Source: Diphasiastrum complanatum
Lineage: Eukaryota; Streptophyta; Lycopodiopsida; Lycopodiales; Lycopodiaceae
DNA length: 64,000 bases
Assembly: GCA_029204225.1 (NCBI GenBank)
Contig: CM055099.1
Coordinates: 64,353,614 to 64,417,613, forward strand
Direction: 5' to 3'
Shown: in pieces, positions 1 to 10,809 of the stretch
Numbering within the stretch: position 1 is the stretch's first letter
Layout: the number at the start of each line of letters is the position of its first letter
The notes under the pieces: generated by a model
Seen by the model: only the letters and a program-made list of their open reading frames with translations
What the model was told of the DNA's origin: nothing
Databases searched by the model: none
Program-made: the position numbers and the translations under genes

Positions 1-198
1 AAAATACATGGCCAAAGCATAGCACTCTATGTGCTATGTGACAAAGGTCACAATCAAAAGAACCATGCACGTGACACATGTTACCCACAAAAAGCTGCAA
101 AAGTCTTGCATGAGAAGATCAATTCAATGGGCAATTACATGGAGAATAATCCCTTGAGTGTAGTACTCACAATATCCACATCTTCAAAGAATTGTTAA
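1..198 (+). other. Open 3' reading frame running in from the left edge, unidentified
   Basis: Frame 1 is open from the first base to a TAA at 196-198, 65 codons. It has no recognisable domain. It could be the last exon of a gene lying to the left, but an open stretch of this length in AT-rich DNA can arise by chance. No splice site or polyadenylation signal settles the question. Confidence 0.2.
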
Positions 199-214
199 AC
201 TTTACCAGAGATGC

Positions 215-700
215 ACCCTGCATTCCAGAACACGCTCCGGGTGGGTTTTTGGCCTGGAACGCTCCGCAGGAATGTTTTTTTTTTTTAGTGCAATGTGGTA
301 TTCAAATTGTAGGCAATTTTATGGGGGATCAATAGTAGTCTTCCAAAATTTTACAAAAAACCACAAGGACCCTGTTTTTGTTAGATACTATTGTTCTGAT
401 TGCTTTTGTTCTAATCGCAAAAAAAAAAATTGAGCTTAAATTTTTTTTGTTTTTATGGCCAAAAAATAGTATAGTAATAGACATGAGGGTATGGGCCGGA
501 CGTAGCCCTTTGGCGTCCACGTCCGACGCCCGGACCCGGACGCGTCCGACGCCCAGACGCGGGGTCGGACGCGTCCTGTTTTTTTAAAAAAAAAAAATTT
601 GGGGGGCGCTCGCCTCGTCCAGCTGGCGCGTCCAAAGTCCGGACGCGGACGCGTCAAGGTCCCAGAACGCGTCCGGGACCCGGACGCATATTTAAAAAAA
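215..700. repeat. GC-rich island of GGACGC/GCGTCC motifs with CGTTCC-type flank
   Basis: Positions 485-690 are extremely GC-rich inside AT-rich DNA and consist of overlapping GGACGC and GCGTCC words, including the self-complementary GGACGCGTCC, broken by A and T runs. At 222-275 lie CCAGAACACGCTCCGGG and GGAACGCTCCG blocks like the inverted ends of the element at 5936-6575. I read this as a decayed copy of the same repeat family. Open frames here are by-products of the GC bias. Confidence 0.5.
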
Positions 701-723
701 AAAGCGAGAGATGTTTAGAGAGG

Positions 724-726
<3 letters not shown>

Positions 727-762
<36 letters not shown>

Positions 763-862
763 TTTAGGGTTTAGGGTTTAGGGAGGGAGGGACACAGAGG
801 GAGACATTGAGACAAAGAGAGAGAGAGAGAGAGAGAGAGAGGGTGGAAGAATCCAGTGGGAG
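727..862 (+). promoter_or_regulatory. (GA)n leader with three telo-box repeats
   Basis: Two GA microsatellites (about 727-760 and 817-842) flank three perfect TTTAGGG units at 763-783. In plants, telo-box plus GA-rich sequence is common just upstream of or inside 5' UTRs of housekeeping genes. The ATG at 863 follows closely. An interstitial telomeric scrap is the alternative, but three units next to a coding start favours a regulatory or leader role. Confidence 0.5.
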
Positions 863-1212
863 ATGGCAGGGCGCACACCAACTGACGTGAGTGTTTGCCC
901 TGCACCTGTTCGCTTCCAATATAGGCCTCTTTTTTTTGTTTTTCACAGTTTATTTCCATCGTGGGATTTGGCTTGACGGTCTTTTTTGTGTGCAGAGAGA
1001 GAAGCTCCTGGAAGATGTCCGCCGGCATAGCGAACGACATCGAAAGCAAGAAGCTACAGCCACGTGCCTTGCGACTCTTGGACCTGCTCCCCCCTACCCC
1101 AGCTGGCGAGGGCGAGGAAACACAATGGATTAAAATTAACTTCACCACAGAACAGCTGGCCATGGTCCGGGAAAGGGTCCTTCGTCGTCGGGCCAGCCAG
1201 GAGGCAGAGTGA
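863..1212 (+). CDS. Putative small protein gene, unidentified, probably one intron
   Basis: The clearest coding part is 1015-1212, a 65-residue basic and amphipathic frame starting MSAGIAND and ending in an arginine-rich helix-like tail, with a TGA stop. Upstream, ATG at 863 begins MAGRTPTD, directly followed by GTGAGT at 887, and a T-rich tract ends in GTGCAG at 995, so a roughly 110 bp intron is likely. Using the AG at 999 instead of 995 joins the 863 ATG in frame with the 1015 frame; otherwise translation starts at 1015. AATAAA at 1281 could be the polyadenylation signal. I do not recognise the family. It could be an intact small gene or a truncated copy. Confidence 0.4.
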
Positions 1213-1280
1213 CAGAATAATGCACCTGACCGGGACGACAAGTCTGTGGGCTCTTCGGTGCCCCAGTAATGTAAAGCCCA

Positions 1281-1286
1281 AATAAA
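1281..1286 (+). terminator. AATAAA polyadenylation signal candidate
   Basis: AATAAA lies about 70 bp after the TGA of the small putative gene, with a T-rich stretch following, as expected for a plant near-upstream element. Confidence 0.35.
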
Positions 1287-1521
1287 GGTCCAGCCGTATG
1301 TGGGGACTATTTCTGTGTAATTTTTGGGAGTAAATGAGGCGGCATACAAGTAGACAGTAGTTTACAAACAGACCCAGCCGTATGTGGCGGGATGCATAAT
1401 GCTTTTTTGATACTATTCTTAAATCAATATACAATATGCTCTTTTGGGCAACATGTGCCTGGTTTTTATGAAACGCGATCTTTGTAGTTTAACATATGTA
1501 ATTTGTGCATTGAGGTGAAAA

Positions 1522-1591
<70 letters not shown>
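1522..1591. repeat. (GT)n(GA)n compound microsatellite
   Basis: About ten GT dinucleotides run straight into about 24 GA dinucleotides. Serine/leucine frames across it are artefacts. Confidence 0.95.
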
Positions 1592-1593
<2 letters not shown>

Positions 1594-2053
1594 CGAATAT
1601 GTTCGGATCAGAGCTAGACTGTGCAAAGACCCCTTCTTTTTAGTGAAGCCAATTCCTCTTGACAGCCTGTATGCAGGCAAATCCTTTACTCAACCTATAT
1701 GAAGCCCATAAAACTGTAGAGAAGAATGTGGTTAAAAATTTTCTAGATGAAGGGCATTTCCCACGCACAAAGAACACGAGGATACTTCTCCCAAAAAATC
1801 TTCTGGTCTTGAGAGAATTAGAATTAGAATTATTATTATTAACGTCTTTTGGTGCCCAGGGGCACATAAGACAAAAGAGAGTACAAAATGTGAGAAGCAT
1901 TGTCCGCATAAGGACTTATTTACCAATGAAAAGACAGTAAAACTAAAACTAAAATATCGATCTCTCTGTCTCTAAGAGAAAAAGTATCCAAGCTTGACCA
2001 CCAGCTGGTGAGGGTACAAAGCAAGAGCTTAACCACCTGCTCCGCGGAGGAAA

Positions 2054-4090
2054 CTAGCTATGAGCAAGCCGAAAGTAATGAGTGATGGTAGTAGTGGGTC
2101 GTGATGTAGGCTGGTGGGAGGCGTATGAAGATCTAGTAGCACTGGATCGAGCCGAAACTCTCTGTGTCTTCGATCTTCGGACGGGGACGTCAAAATCCGC
2201 AACCGAAATATCCACTCTGTCTCGCTTCTGGAAGAACTGAGTAATGTGAGCCTGACTGGAATCCATATCTGAGAGCATAGGTAGAAGTGAAGCTCGTAAA
2301 ATATACATCTCTCTCAAAAGAAGACCCACACATCTAGCGTCTGGATACTCGAGGAAGGAGCTCAACGTGAGGGGAATATCTCGGTATAAACAATGGTATC
2401 GTCCTCTAATCTCATAGTATACTGGGCAGCGAAAGATGAAATGAAACTCATCTTCCACCTCCTGAAGAGAACAGAGCTGACATATCCGCTGCAATCTGGG
2501 AGTGTCTGTGTATCTACCTGTCTCGATAGCAAGCTGATGAGAAGAGACTCGAAGCTGTCCTATACGATATCTCAGACCAAAAGATAGCGTCTGTGTAAGA
2601 TAAACTGGAAGAATAGGCAAGCCCGAAACGTCCAGCCGTAAAAGATGTGTGCCATAATAATGTAGCTTGACCCTATCTGGATCAGGATGTGACCATATAG
2701 TGCGTATGTAGCTCCGGTAGATCTGCTGTCTGATATAAGCATGGGTTCCATTCGGAAGATCAAGTGCGGATAAACCCCAAGTCTGAAGAAGGGCTGAGAC
2801 ACTGCGATACCAAGAGTGCTTGGCTCCCTGATCCGCAATGGTACAAGATGAAGTGAGAGCAGCAACAATGTATCTGGAGGTATCTAGATCTGATACCCTG
2901 TGAAGAAAGGTGATGATCTGAAACATAGCACCAACAACTAATGGAGGAGAAGCAAACTCGGCTAGTATGATATCATGTGGTACTGAGGGCTTAGCCCGGA
3001 TTATCCTACTGAGCATGAGAATCTGGATACGAGTAAGATCTCTCCATGTATCGCGTGATAAATCAGGGCACCAAGTCTCAGCCGAATATAGCACAACTGG
3101 GGAGACAGTAGCAGAAAATAGTAGGCATCTGGTAGCAGGATCCTGCACATAATAAGTAGAGCAAAATCTCTCCATATGCACAAGAGCGGTATGCCCCTTG
3201 CGGAGCCTGGCGGTGGCTGCTGGTCGAAAAGTGAGTAGCGGACCAGAGAAAAGAACTCCCAAATAGGTGTAGGAGGTCACGATCTCAATCGGTAGCCCGT
3301 CATAATAGAAAATCACATCTCTCATATGCTGTCTGTTGGTGTTAAACACCATAATCTTAGTCTTCTTAAGGTTAACCGTCAATCCCCAACGCTGGCAAAA
3401 GTGATGTAAAGCAGAAAGGTGACTCTGTAAACCAGCTGCAGAGGATGAGAGGAGAACCACATCATCAGCGTACAAGAGAATGGGGATAATAATGTCTGCT
3501 AGGGGACAGCCCTCTCCACCTTCCTCGCGAATAATCCGCTCGAGGTCATCTATATATAGTGCAAAAAGAGTGGGTGATAAGGGGCAACCCTGCTTCACAC
3601 CAATGGTAGAATGTATCTGTGAGGACCAGCCACTACCATCTCTGAAACGTGCCAAGACTCGCTCATATAAAGTAATGATCGCAGCAATAGTATCCTCTGA
3701 AAAGCCAAGTGAAGACAGTCTCTGGAAAAGAAGATGTCGTGGAACAGAGTCAAAAGCTTTGCGAAAATCCACAAAGCAGCAGTAAATTCTCTGTTTCCGA
3801 TGTCGAGCCTCCTCAATAATGCATCTCAAAATGAAGATCTGGTCTGAAGTAGAATATCCCGGTCTGAAACCAGCTTGACCCATAGCGTGTAAACCCTCAG
3901 TTTCAGCAAAAGATCCAGTAACTGTCTGTAGTATAGAGCCATATATCTTAGCCAGAGTGTGGCCAATCATAATGGTGCGGTAGTTTCCTACATTCATGGG
4001 ATCACCTTGCCTTGAGGATGGGGTGAAGGATATTAGTACACCAAGCCGTAGGAAAACCAGAAGTAACAGCTGTGTTAAAAACATGAGCAA
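2054..4090 (-). pseudogene. LINE reverse transcriptase and C-terminal domain
   Basis: In this 678-codon frame RT blocks are visible in order: NYRTI near residue 37, QAGFRPGYSTSDQ near 73-85, CFVDFRKAFDSVPR near 106-119, GVKQGCPLSPTLFALYIDDLE near 163-183 and LLYADDVVLLSS near 206-217 with the catalytic YADD. Near residues 553-585 a C-x2-C-x9-H-x4-C pattern (CQLC...HFIFRC) resembles the C-terminal zinc knuckle of many LINEs. The frame begins inside the domain because a frameshift separates it from the upstream linker. The RT itself has no internal stop. Confidence 0.85.
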
Positions 4091-4484
4091 TGTAAGGGGA
4101 GATGAGATGTGCTACGGGCTTTAGGAAGTCTACACTTAAGGAGTCATAGTCAGTGGCTTTATTTAGTTTGGCATGTTTAATGGCGTTTTCAACCATGTCA
4201 GGGGTGAAAAGTGAGCAGTGGTCAGGTCTCGGTGAGAGTGAGGTAGGAGGAGAGTCCGTGGTATATAACTCCGTGGCATACTCGATCCACGATTCGATGG
4301 CTATGGGGGCCAATGTTGAAGAGTGTCTGGTGAAATGTTTCCAGAAAAAAGAGGAGGAGGGTGAATCTAAAGAGTTGATCATTTTTTGGCAGAGTGATTG
4401 TAGGTACTTGATCTTCTTTGTTCTGGTGGTTCTATGATATTCTTTCTGGCATTGTTTGAGTGTGGCAGGGGAGTGTGACCTGGC

Positions 4485-5519
4485 CTATGTCACATGATTG
4501 TGAAGAGAGCGGCATTCTGCATCATACCATCTGTTGTGAACACTTCTGTGAGATGATGTCGTTTTGGTGGGGAAGGATGAGGAAGCAGCAGCTAAGAGGG
4601 ATGTAGAGAGAAAAGTGGCTTGCTGGTCAATTGGTGCCATGAACGGGAAGTTAGCGAGTAGTTGGGATAAGATTGTGGTGTAATTAGTGAATCCAGATTG
4701 GGTGAAAGGAATACGTTTATGAGTGGGAAGAGAGCAAGAAACTTGCAAAGAAGAGGTTATGTGACCAAGTGAGATGTGTAAGAGTGAGTGATCGGAAATG
4801 GTAGGGGGTGTAATGGAGAAATCAGAAATGTGAGAGATCAAAGCAGGTGATCCAATGAAGTAGTCGACCACACTATGTCCTCCACCATGAGGATAGCATG
4901 TATATGCTGATGAGGAAGGCCACTGTGTGAGGCCATTCAAAATGGCAAGAGCGTGTGTCTCTGCTAGAGTGATCAACTGCTCCCCGAAAGATGTAGCTGG
5001 AGTGTCTGCATCCTGTGATACCCGGTCTAGCCCCATATCCAAAGGGTAAAGCCTGAGAAGATCCGTAGCTGCATGAAATTCGGTTTGTCTAGAGCTTGTG
5101 CGGGCGTTGAAATCACCTGCTAGTAAAATGGAACCCTGCTGAGAAAAGATAGCAATATCATCTGAGAGAGCCTGAAAAGGGTCCCCGCCAAACTCAGCAA
5201 ACACTGAGGTCTGTGGAGCAAAATAGCATACAGCTATATAGATGTCCTGAGGTAATCCCAATAGTGAGCCAATAATGTGTAACCAAATATAGCGAGCGTA
5301 TGGATCTTGTTTAACCATCTGAACTGTGGTGTCTCTGTATAAACAAGCTACTCCTCCAGATCCTCGACAAGTTTTTCCCCTAACAAATGGACGAAAAGCA
5401 GAATGCCAAGAGTACTCCTGTATATTTGGAAGAGTCTGTTGTCTGAGGAAAGTAAATTTAGACGATTCCTGCCGGCACGACATGCAATTTCTCGAGCATT
5501 CAGAATTCGTCAAAAGCAC
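4485..5519 (-). pseudogene. LINE apurinic-type endonuclease domain
   Basis: This 344-codon frame carries the endonuclease/exonuclease/phosphatase fold. The RGSGGVACLYR strand lies near residues 53-63, LLAGDFNART near 135-144 with the catalytic DFN, and SDHSLLHISL near 242-251 with the SDH motif. The N-terminal part of the fold is weak or missing upstream, where stops occur. It would nick target DNA to prime reverse transcription. It ends at an in-frame TAG, beyond which the frame continues to about 4002 as the linker before the RT. Confidence 0.8.
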
Positions 5520-5792
5520 AAGGACCTTATACTCTCAAAAAATCTCATCTTGAGATCCGATCATCCCATTCTAGTCTGCTGCAGCAGTGACAGAATTCAT
5601 GTTTCCTTTATCAGTGTTGTTGTTGGAGTTCATCCCAAAACCCTAAACCTATCCCATCACATAGACATAGTACTGTGTAGGTCTTGAACTTCCCTGTGTT
5701 GAATGACACTGTGGAGCATAAGTAATTAGTAAGTTGTTAAAGTTCATCCGGGGAGCGCATACATATCTATAGTAGTATAGATATCATAGTAG

Positions 5793-5935
5793 ATGCACTC
5801 ACGATTTGAGAATCGCTGTAAAAAAAACATCAATTCGCTGATATTTTTTTTGGCTATGGGAATCACACATAAAAAAAGAAAATTTTTGTTCACGATTCGC
5901 TGCAGAGAATCGCAATTCGCTACAACTATGATTTA
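5793..5935. repeat. Short-motif repeat rich in GATTCG/CGAATC
   Basis: GATTTGAGAATCGC, AATTCGC, GATTCGC and GAATCGC words recur within 140 bp, and a related cluster lies at 25215-25350. It abuts the inverted-repeat element at 5936. Confidence 0.4.
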
Positions 5936-6577
5936 TATCATAGTTGCCACGCCCCGGAACACGTTCCGGGATTTTGTCCCGAAACGCTTTTATATATAAT
6001 ATAATAATATCAGGGATGCGCGTCTGGGCTGGAAGCGGCCATTTTGCGTCCACATCCGGCGTCCGACCCGTGGATGCGTCTGTTTTTTTTTACTAAAAAT
6101 ACACAAAAAAATTAAAGAAAAAAAAATTGCGTCCACCCCGGACGCGCCCATGGCACGCCTGCATCCGGACGCGCATCCGGGGGTCCGTAGTTTAGTAATG
6201 TATATCTAAGGAAGCAGATGGTGGACCCGGACGCGCGTCCGCGCAGGGGCACGTCCGGGGATGGACGTGTCCACCTTTTTTTTAAAAAAAGAATTGTGTT
6301 AATTAGGGTTAATTTTTTTTTTAAAAAAATGGATGCGTCCGACCCCGCGTCTGGGGGTCGGACGCGTCCGGGTCCGGACACGGGACACGGACGCAGATTG
6401 CCCGCATCCCGACCCTCATGTCTGATATATATATAAACTTTAAATTTTGAATATACATTATATATACATATTTATGTATATATTTTTTAAAAAAAAGCGT
6501 TCCGGGATCACGTTCCGAAACAAAATCCCAGAACATGTTTCGAGACACGTTCCGGAACGAGTATGCCAATTATCATA
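5936..6577. mobile_element. Non-autonomous inverted-repeat element, about 640 bp, with GC-rich core
   Basis: The left end (5936-5990) and the reverse complement of the right end (6497-6575) align: ATCATAGTTGCC, then CCGGAACACGTTCC, then GGGATTTTGT and GAAACGC. Between them lies a GC-rich core (6010-6420) of GGACGC/GCGTCC words broken by A and T runs. There is no transposase. Size and ends match a second candidate at 59472-60119, and the core matches 485-690. The superfamily is unknown because target-site duplications are obscured by AT repeats. Confidence 0.6.
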
Positions 6578-6579
6578 TA

Positions 6580-6855
6580 TATATATATACTAGTTGCTTG
6601 TGCCCGTCGATGACGGGCAATGGGCACTTACCCACAAAAAGTGTTTACATATTTTTGGAGGTTGTGTTTTTTTTTAACATTTTTTAAAACCTATTTAGCT
6701 TTTCCTTTTGCAAATGGGTGACATTTAGATTTTTCTTTTGCAAAAGCGTGACATTTTTTGCGGGCAGAGCGTGACATTTTTGGCGGCAAAAGCATGACAT
6801 TTTTTATAACAAACATACATTTTCTCACTAAAATAGCTTTATACTATATAGATTA
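6580..6855 (+). mobile_element. Small hairpin-led repeat, unclassified
   Basis: Begins ACTAGTTGCTTGT, then a perfect stem GCCCGTC..GACGGGC at 6602-6618, followed by three or four degenerate GCGTGACATTTTT units and an end at ACTATATAGATT. The layout of a CCCG-hairpin near an ACTAG start and a TATAGAT end recalls short plant interspersed elements, but I cannot assign a class. Confidence 0.35.
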
Positions 6856-6859
6856 AAAA

Positions 6860-7305
6860 ATTAATAGTGTTCCGGAACTCAATAACCCCCAAAACACGTT
6901 CCGAGGCATTGTTGTTATATACCTTCTTGATCCAGGTCAAGTATTTGCTTGGGGCCAACATTGTGGACAATGTATATAGATCATATACCCTTAGGTACTA
7001 GGCCACTACCATTGTGGGCATGTATGTCCTTATGAGACCCATGATAGCTTAGATTCAACAACCTTATCCAAGATACCTTAGGTTCAATGATCCTATCCTC
7101 TAGAAGCTTCCTTTAGGGCTTCTCTGTGAGTATAAGTAGGACATCATTACTTAGCTGATGATATTGATCTCTCTCTTTAGCCTCCTTAAGCACTCTCTTT
7201 GACACTTTCTAGGGTTAGTTCTTGCTTATGTTATGCTTTCTTAGCTTAGCTATTGATCTGCTATGAATCTGTTCGTAACTATATGGGACCATTGATGAAT
7301 TAAAA
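6860..7305. other. Interval with no recognisable gene
   Basis: Contains one more CGTTCC/GGAACT scrap at 6868-6905, then AT-rich sequence with no coding signal on either strand. Confidence 0.5.
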
Positions 7306-8655
7306 GTGAGTTCTGAGGCTAAGACCAGGAGACTACATGCATTGGGCCAAGCAGGTTTCCAAGCTCATTATTCCACTACAGATCATGTCTTCATTCTCCG
7401 AGCTATCATTGAAGAGGTCAGACATAGGAGAGAACAGGTTTGTTGCTGTTTTGTGTGAAAAAATTTCAACTTATACTTGACTAGTTTTGGCTATTTTAGG
7501 CAATTTAGAGGCCAAACTTGTATATGCACTTCACATGGTTTTCTCACACGTGTAAAAGCAGTGGACATGACCATTTTTAAGTTGGGTCCAGGAGGTTCAC
7601 TTAGTCACTTGTACATACAAAAGTTCATTTTTAGCTTTACTTGGCAATTTTGGCCAATTTTGGCCAATAGTTTAGATCAAGTTTTCAATAAGCTAGGCCA
7701 AATGAATCTAGAGAGAGGAGAGAGAGTCATCACTTTCAGCTATAAATAGCAAGTAGGTTGTGGAGAATGTAGAACCTAAGAGGTTTTCCACATTTGGAAG
7801 CTTTGGAGTCAATACTATCGTCTCATAACACAGAACTGGATTAGATCTCTTCATGTGTTGAATAGATTTTGATTCTATCTTGTTATCTTATATTGATCTT
7901 GATCAAACTAGTGATTCTATGTGTAGAATTGTCTACAAATTTGACATTTTATTAAGTGTGCATCTACTATTGGCCTAAATCCAAATTTAGGATCATGTTT
8001 AGATCTTAAATTTTCACATTTTGTTGACTTCAAGAAAGCCTTTGACTTTGCTCCACAGTCCATTCTCATCCAACAGCTACGTGACCTTGGTTTCTCCACT
8101 AACATGGTTCTAGCAGTGATGGCACTTTATGAGAGAGTTATGGGTTGTTTTCAAAGTGACATCAGTGTTTCAGAGCAAATTTGGAGTACCATTGGGGTGA
8201 AGCGGGATTGTTCCCTCTCACACACCATGTTTGGATTATATAATGATGAGCTGGAGAGAGTTATTCAGCAACGTGGTGGTGCAGGTTGCAGACTTGGTGA
8301 TATTCTGATTGCCATCCTTCTTTATACCGATAATGTGGTTCTTGTCTCCATGACTAGAGATAGTTTACAAAGACATTCGGATAGCCTTCATGCCTTTTGA
8401 ATCAGATCGTGATTGGGGGCTAACATCACGAAGAACAAGGTTATGGTTTGCAATACATTCAGAGCCTTCATGCAGCGACAGGAGGTCATCTTTGACAGAC
8501 GGCCACTGGAGATTGTATCATCCTACACTTATTTAAGGTTGCTCTTTATTGGTCCTATATTTGGCATGAGACAGGCAAGTTCCACTAAACTTGCAAAGGG
8601 CCACATTTTCCTTGTCCAGCTAGAGGTCAATAAAAGACCTCATTTTCTTGGCTAA
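7306..8655 (+). pseudogene. LINE reverse transcriptase copy 2, split by a solo LTR
   Basis: Plus-strand remnant of the 2-5 kb LINE family. RT block QAGFQAHYSTTDH precedes the split at 7453; after the insertion the frame resumes as VDFKKAFDFAPQ, then GVKRDCSLSHTMFGLYNDELE and LLYTDNVVL where the family has LLYADDVVL. The catalytic YADD is changed to YTDN, and stops follow from about 8400. Removing the insertion and one duplicated pentamer restores the continuous CCFVDFKKAF reading, which proves the order of events. Confidence 0.85.
7454..8018. mobile_element. Solo LTR, 565 bp, with 5 bp target duplication
   Basis: Starts TGTGAAAAAATTT and ends AAATTTTCACA, so the termini are inverted TG..CA repeats. 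It is flanked on both sides by TTTTG (7449-7453 and 8019-8023). The host sequence is a LINE RT whose reading frame is continuous once the insert is removed. There is no internal coding region, so it is the product of LTR-LTR recombination. Its parent family is not seen in this window. Confidence 0.9.
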
Positions 8656-8689
8656 AACTTGGGAACATGAATGCTGTAAACTACCTTTG

Positions 8690-10055
8690 TTTGATGGCTT
8701 CTACTACGAGTCTTTATGGAATGAAAGAGGAGATAAGAAAAGAGGATTTGGTGGAGTGACAACACTGCTAGGGAAAATAAGAATCAAACTATCCTGGCAC
8801 ACTTGTCAATGTCGGTAGAGAAAATAAATTTCAAAAAAATAGAAGTAGGATTTTTGTTGGTGGACCACGATTCGTTGCAACTATGTATCAAAGATTCTTT
8901 GGAGGACTCTATAAAAGTTATCGAAATTGATGTAAAAAACAATACATATGGATGAAAATTGTAAATGCTAAAAAAATATCTTTCTTGGTCTTTGTTATTT
9001 TGCACCTTAGAAATCTGTTTTCTATCAAAATAATCGATTGGGTAGTGAAGATCCCCTTGGCGAAATCAGCCTAGTTAATGCCAAGTTCAAAAAAGCAGGT
9101 GACATCCTTCTTATTGGTGACTTCAATGGACACACAAGGACCTACAAGCAGTGTTCTACAAAGGGAAAGATCCAATTCTCTTCCAAGGAGCTGAAGATTG
9201 GTAGAAAGTCAATGGATGGTCACAATGATCCACCCAGTATGGTAAAGAACTAATTAAACTTTGTGATGCTTATGAAACTGTTATTGGCAATGGACTTTGA
9301 AAGGTGGCTATTATGAAGCGGTTTCACATGCTCTTCTGTTAAGGGCAATAGCGTGGTGGACAACGCTTTAGTCTCTTTTGGACTTTTGGGAAATATTAGT
9401 CGCTTTAGTCTCTTTTGGGACACCTTTCGCTAGAATTGGATCACCACCCACTAACTTTCCAGAATCCGCATGAATGTATCCCCGAAAAGAAAGAAGAAAC
9501 AATTTTGAATTTTTTCCCGAAAAATACAGAATTGTTCCCGAGGCAAAGAAAATGTCTCTAAGTCATTTCAAGAGCAATCTTGAGGATAACTATGGGGGCA
9601 GTTGCATTTCCATCGAATATGAGAGTTTCTATAAGTCCCTTATCAAGGGTGCAGAATTATTATTCAAAAACAACAAAGGTAAAAAGGCGGTGTTCCCAAT
9701 AAACCATGGTTTGGTGACAAATGTAAGGCACCAAGGAATCCTTTAGCACAGAATGGAATATTATAAAGAATGTTGCAACCTGTAATAGGAGCTCCTACAC
9801 AACGCCACATTGTTCCCAATATATCTATGGAAAAAAGCAGGCCATTTCATCCTTAAGGAGAAAATTACATGAATTACATTCGGAAATGGGAAGATGGAAC
9901 ACTGAGCACTCCAAAGATAGCTTGGGGGAGAGCACATGCTCTCTTTGCAAGAATAGGAGTATTGAGACACAATTCCATCACCTATTGGACTGCGGCAACC
10001 TTGAAGCTCTTCAGAAAGACTTTTTTGAGCTTTTTAAGGAACCTACAGTGACAAT
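8690..10055 (+). pseudogene. LINE copy 3, endonuclease region remnant
   Basis: Frame scraps match the endonuclease half of the LINE at 2-5.5 kb: RGFGGVTTLLGK near 8740, a CYFAP block near 9000, GDILLIGDFNGHT near 9098-9130 and a PWFGDKC-like piece near 9700. Later frames (9474-9746, 9869-10051) run through the linker. Several stops and shifts make it a pseudogene. It lies head to tail after copy 2. Confidence 0.6.
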
Positions 10056-10668
10056 ACTTACTTAATTTGAAAAAGTTGATATCTGTATGCTAGATAGTTT
10101 TGTGCTAAAAGCTCATAATTTGTGTAAAACTATTTCTGACCAAAACAAGATCGATTTATGATCCGGGAGTAGTTTTTCAATAATTTCATTGAATTTTAAG
10201 ACATAGATATGGTACTTGAATTTTGTCTCACAAGCCATATTGGCTTCCATGGACATTAATAAATGTACCTGATCTATTCTCACTCTCATAGATGCATCAC
10301 TTAATGTCTACCTTTTCCTATATCTGGCGTTTTTAACTTTGCTCTAGTTCATAAATCATGATAGACTTGCAACAAGAGACACATGAACAGCACATATGTC
10401 AGAAGAGGACGGGAGCTTCGAGGATCAAAGTGCGATGAATACATGGAACACAGAGGATAGTGGCGACTAAAGGGCAAAGGAAACATGGAGAGATCATTGA
10501 AGACTGAAGTTCATGTAATGATGGGGTAAGTTGATGAGTAGCAAATGACGATGTATAAACAGTATCCTTCACGAGTACAAACGAACAACCAACAACTGTA
10601 AGTGAATGATCTCTGGAAAATGAGATTAAATTTTGATCCAGCTTTTTGAAAAAACTATAGACTCTCAC

Positions 10669-10809
10669 CATTTGAATTCAGCATCTGGCTTGTTTGGTGG
10701 TTTAGCGAGCAGTTGATCATAATCAAAGACCATATCAGGCCCCAACAATTGATTTGCAATGGAAGCTGCTCGTCTTTCATATAAATTTCCTTTCAACTGA
10801 GGGTTGTAC
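10669..10809 (-). CDS. PhyH gene exon 3
   Basis: 141 bp starting after TATCAG at 10810; its first G completes the split Arg codon from exon 2. It encodes [17 protein letters not shown] through DAEFK and the first two bases of a Trp codon, then GTGAGA. The longer open frame upstream of 10809 is intron, as the phase shows. Confidence 0.85.

Larger units (their letters stand above)
1940..5560 (-). mobile_element. LINE (non-LTR retrotransposon), nearly full-length, inactivated
   Basis: Reading from 5560 down, it has an APE-type endonuclease, a linker, a reverse transcriptase and a C-terminal Cys/His motif. The endonuclease frame stops at one TAG (about 4485) after which the same frame stays open, and a frameshift falls near 4002-4090, so two lesions separate it from an intact ORF. 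There is no RNase H. After the stop near 2054 the 3' end holds a tRNA-like stretch (about 1985-2045) and a TTTTAG-type tail (about 1945-1962). The RT style, with YADD and a DFRKAFDSVP block, differs from the usual plant L1 type. Related copies occur at 7.3, 8.7 and 14.0 kb. Confidence 0.85.

Noticed and set aside
436-657. Arg/Pro-rich frames on both strands of the GC island
   Set aside because: By-products of GGACGC repeats; no codon structure.
771-1349. 192-codon minus-strand frame with poly Ser/Leu
   Set aside because: It is the reverse of GA repeats and of the putative plus-strand small gene; no domain.
1489-1680. Ser/Leu/Thr/His repeat protein on the minus strand
   Set aside because: Pure translation of the (GT)n(GA)n microsatellite.
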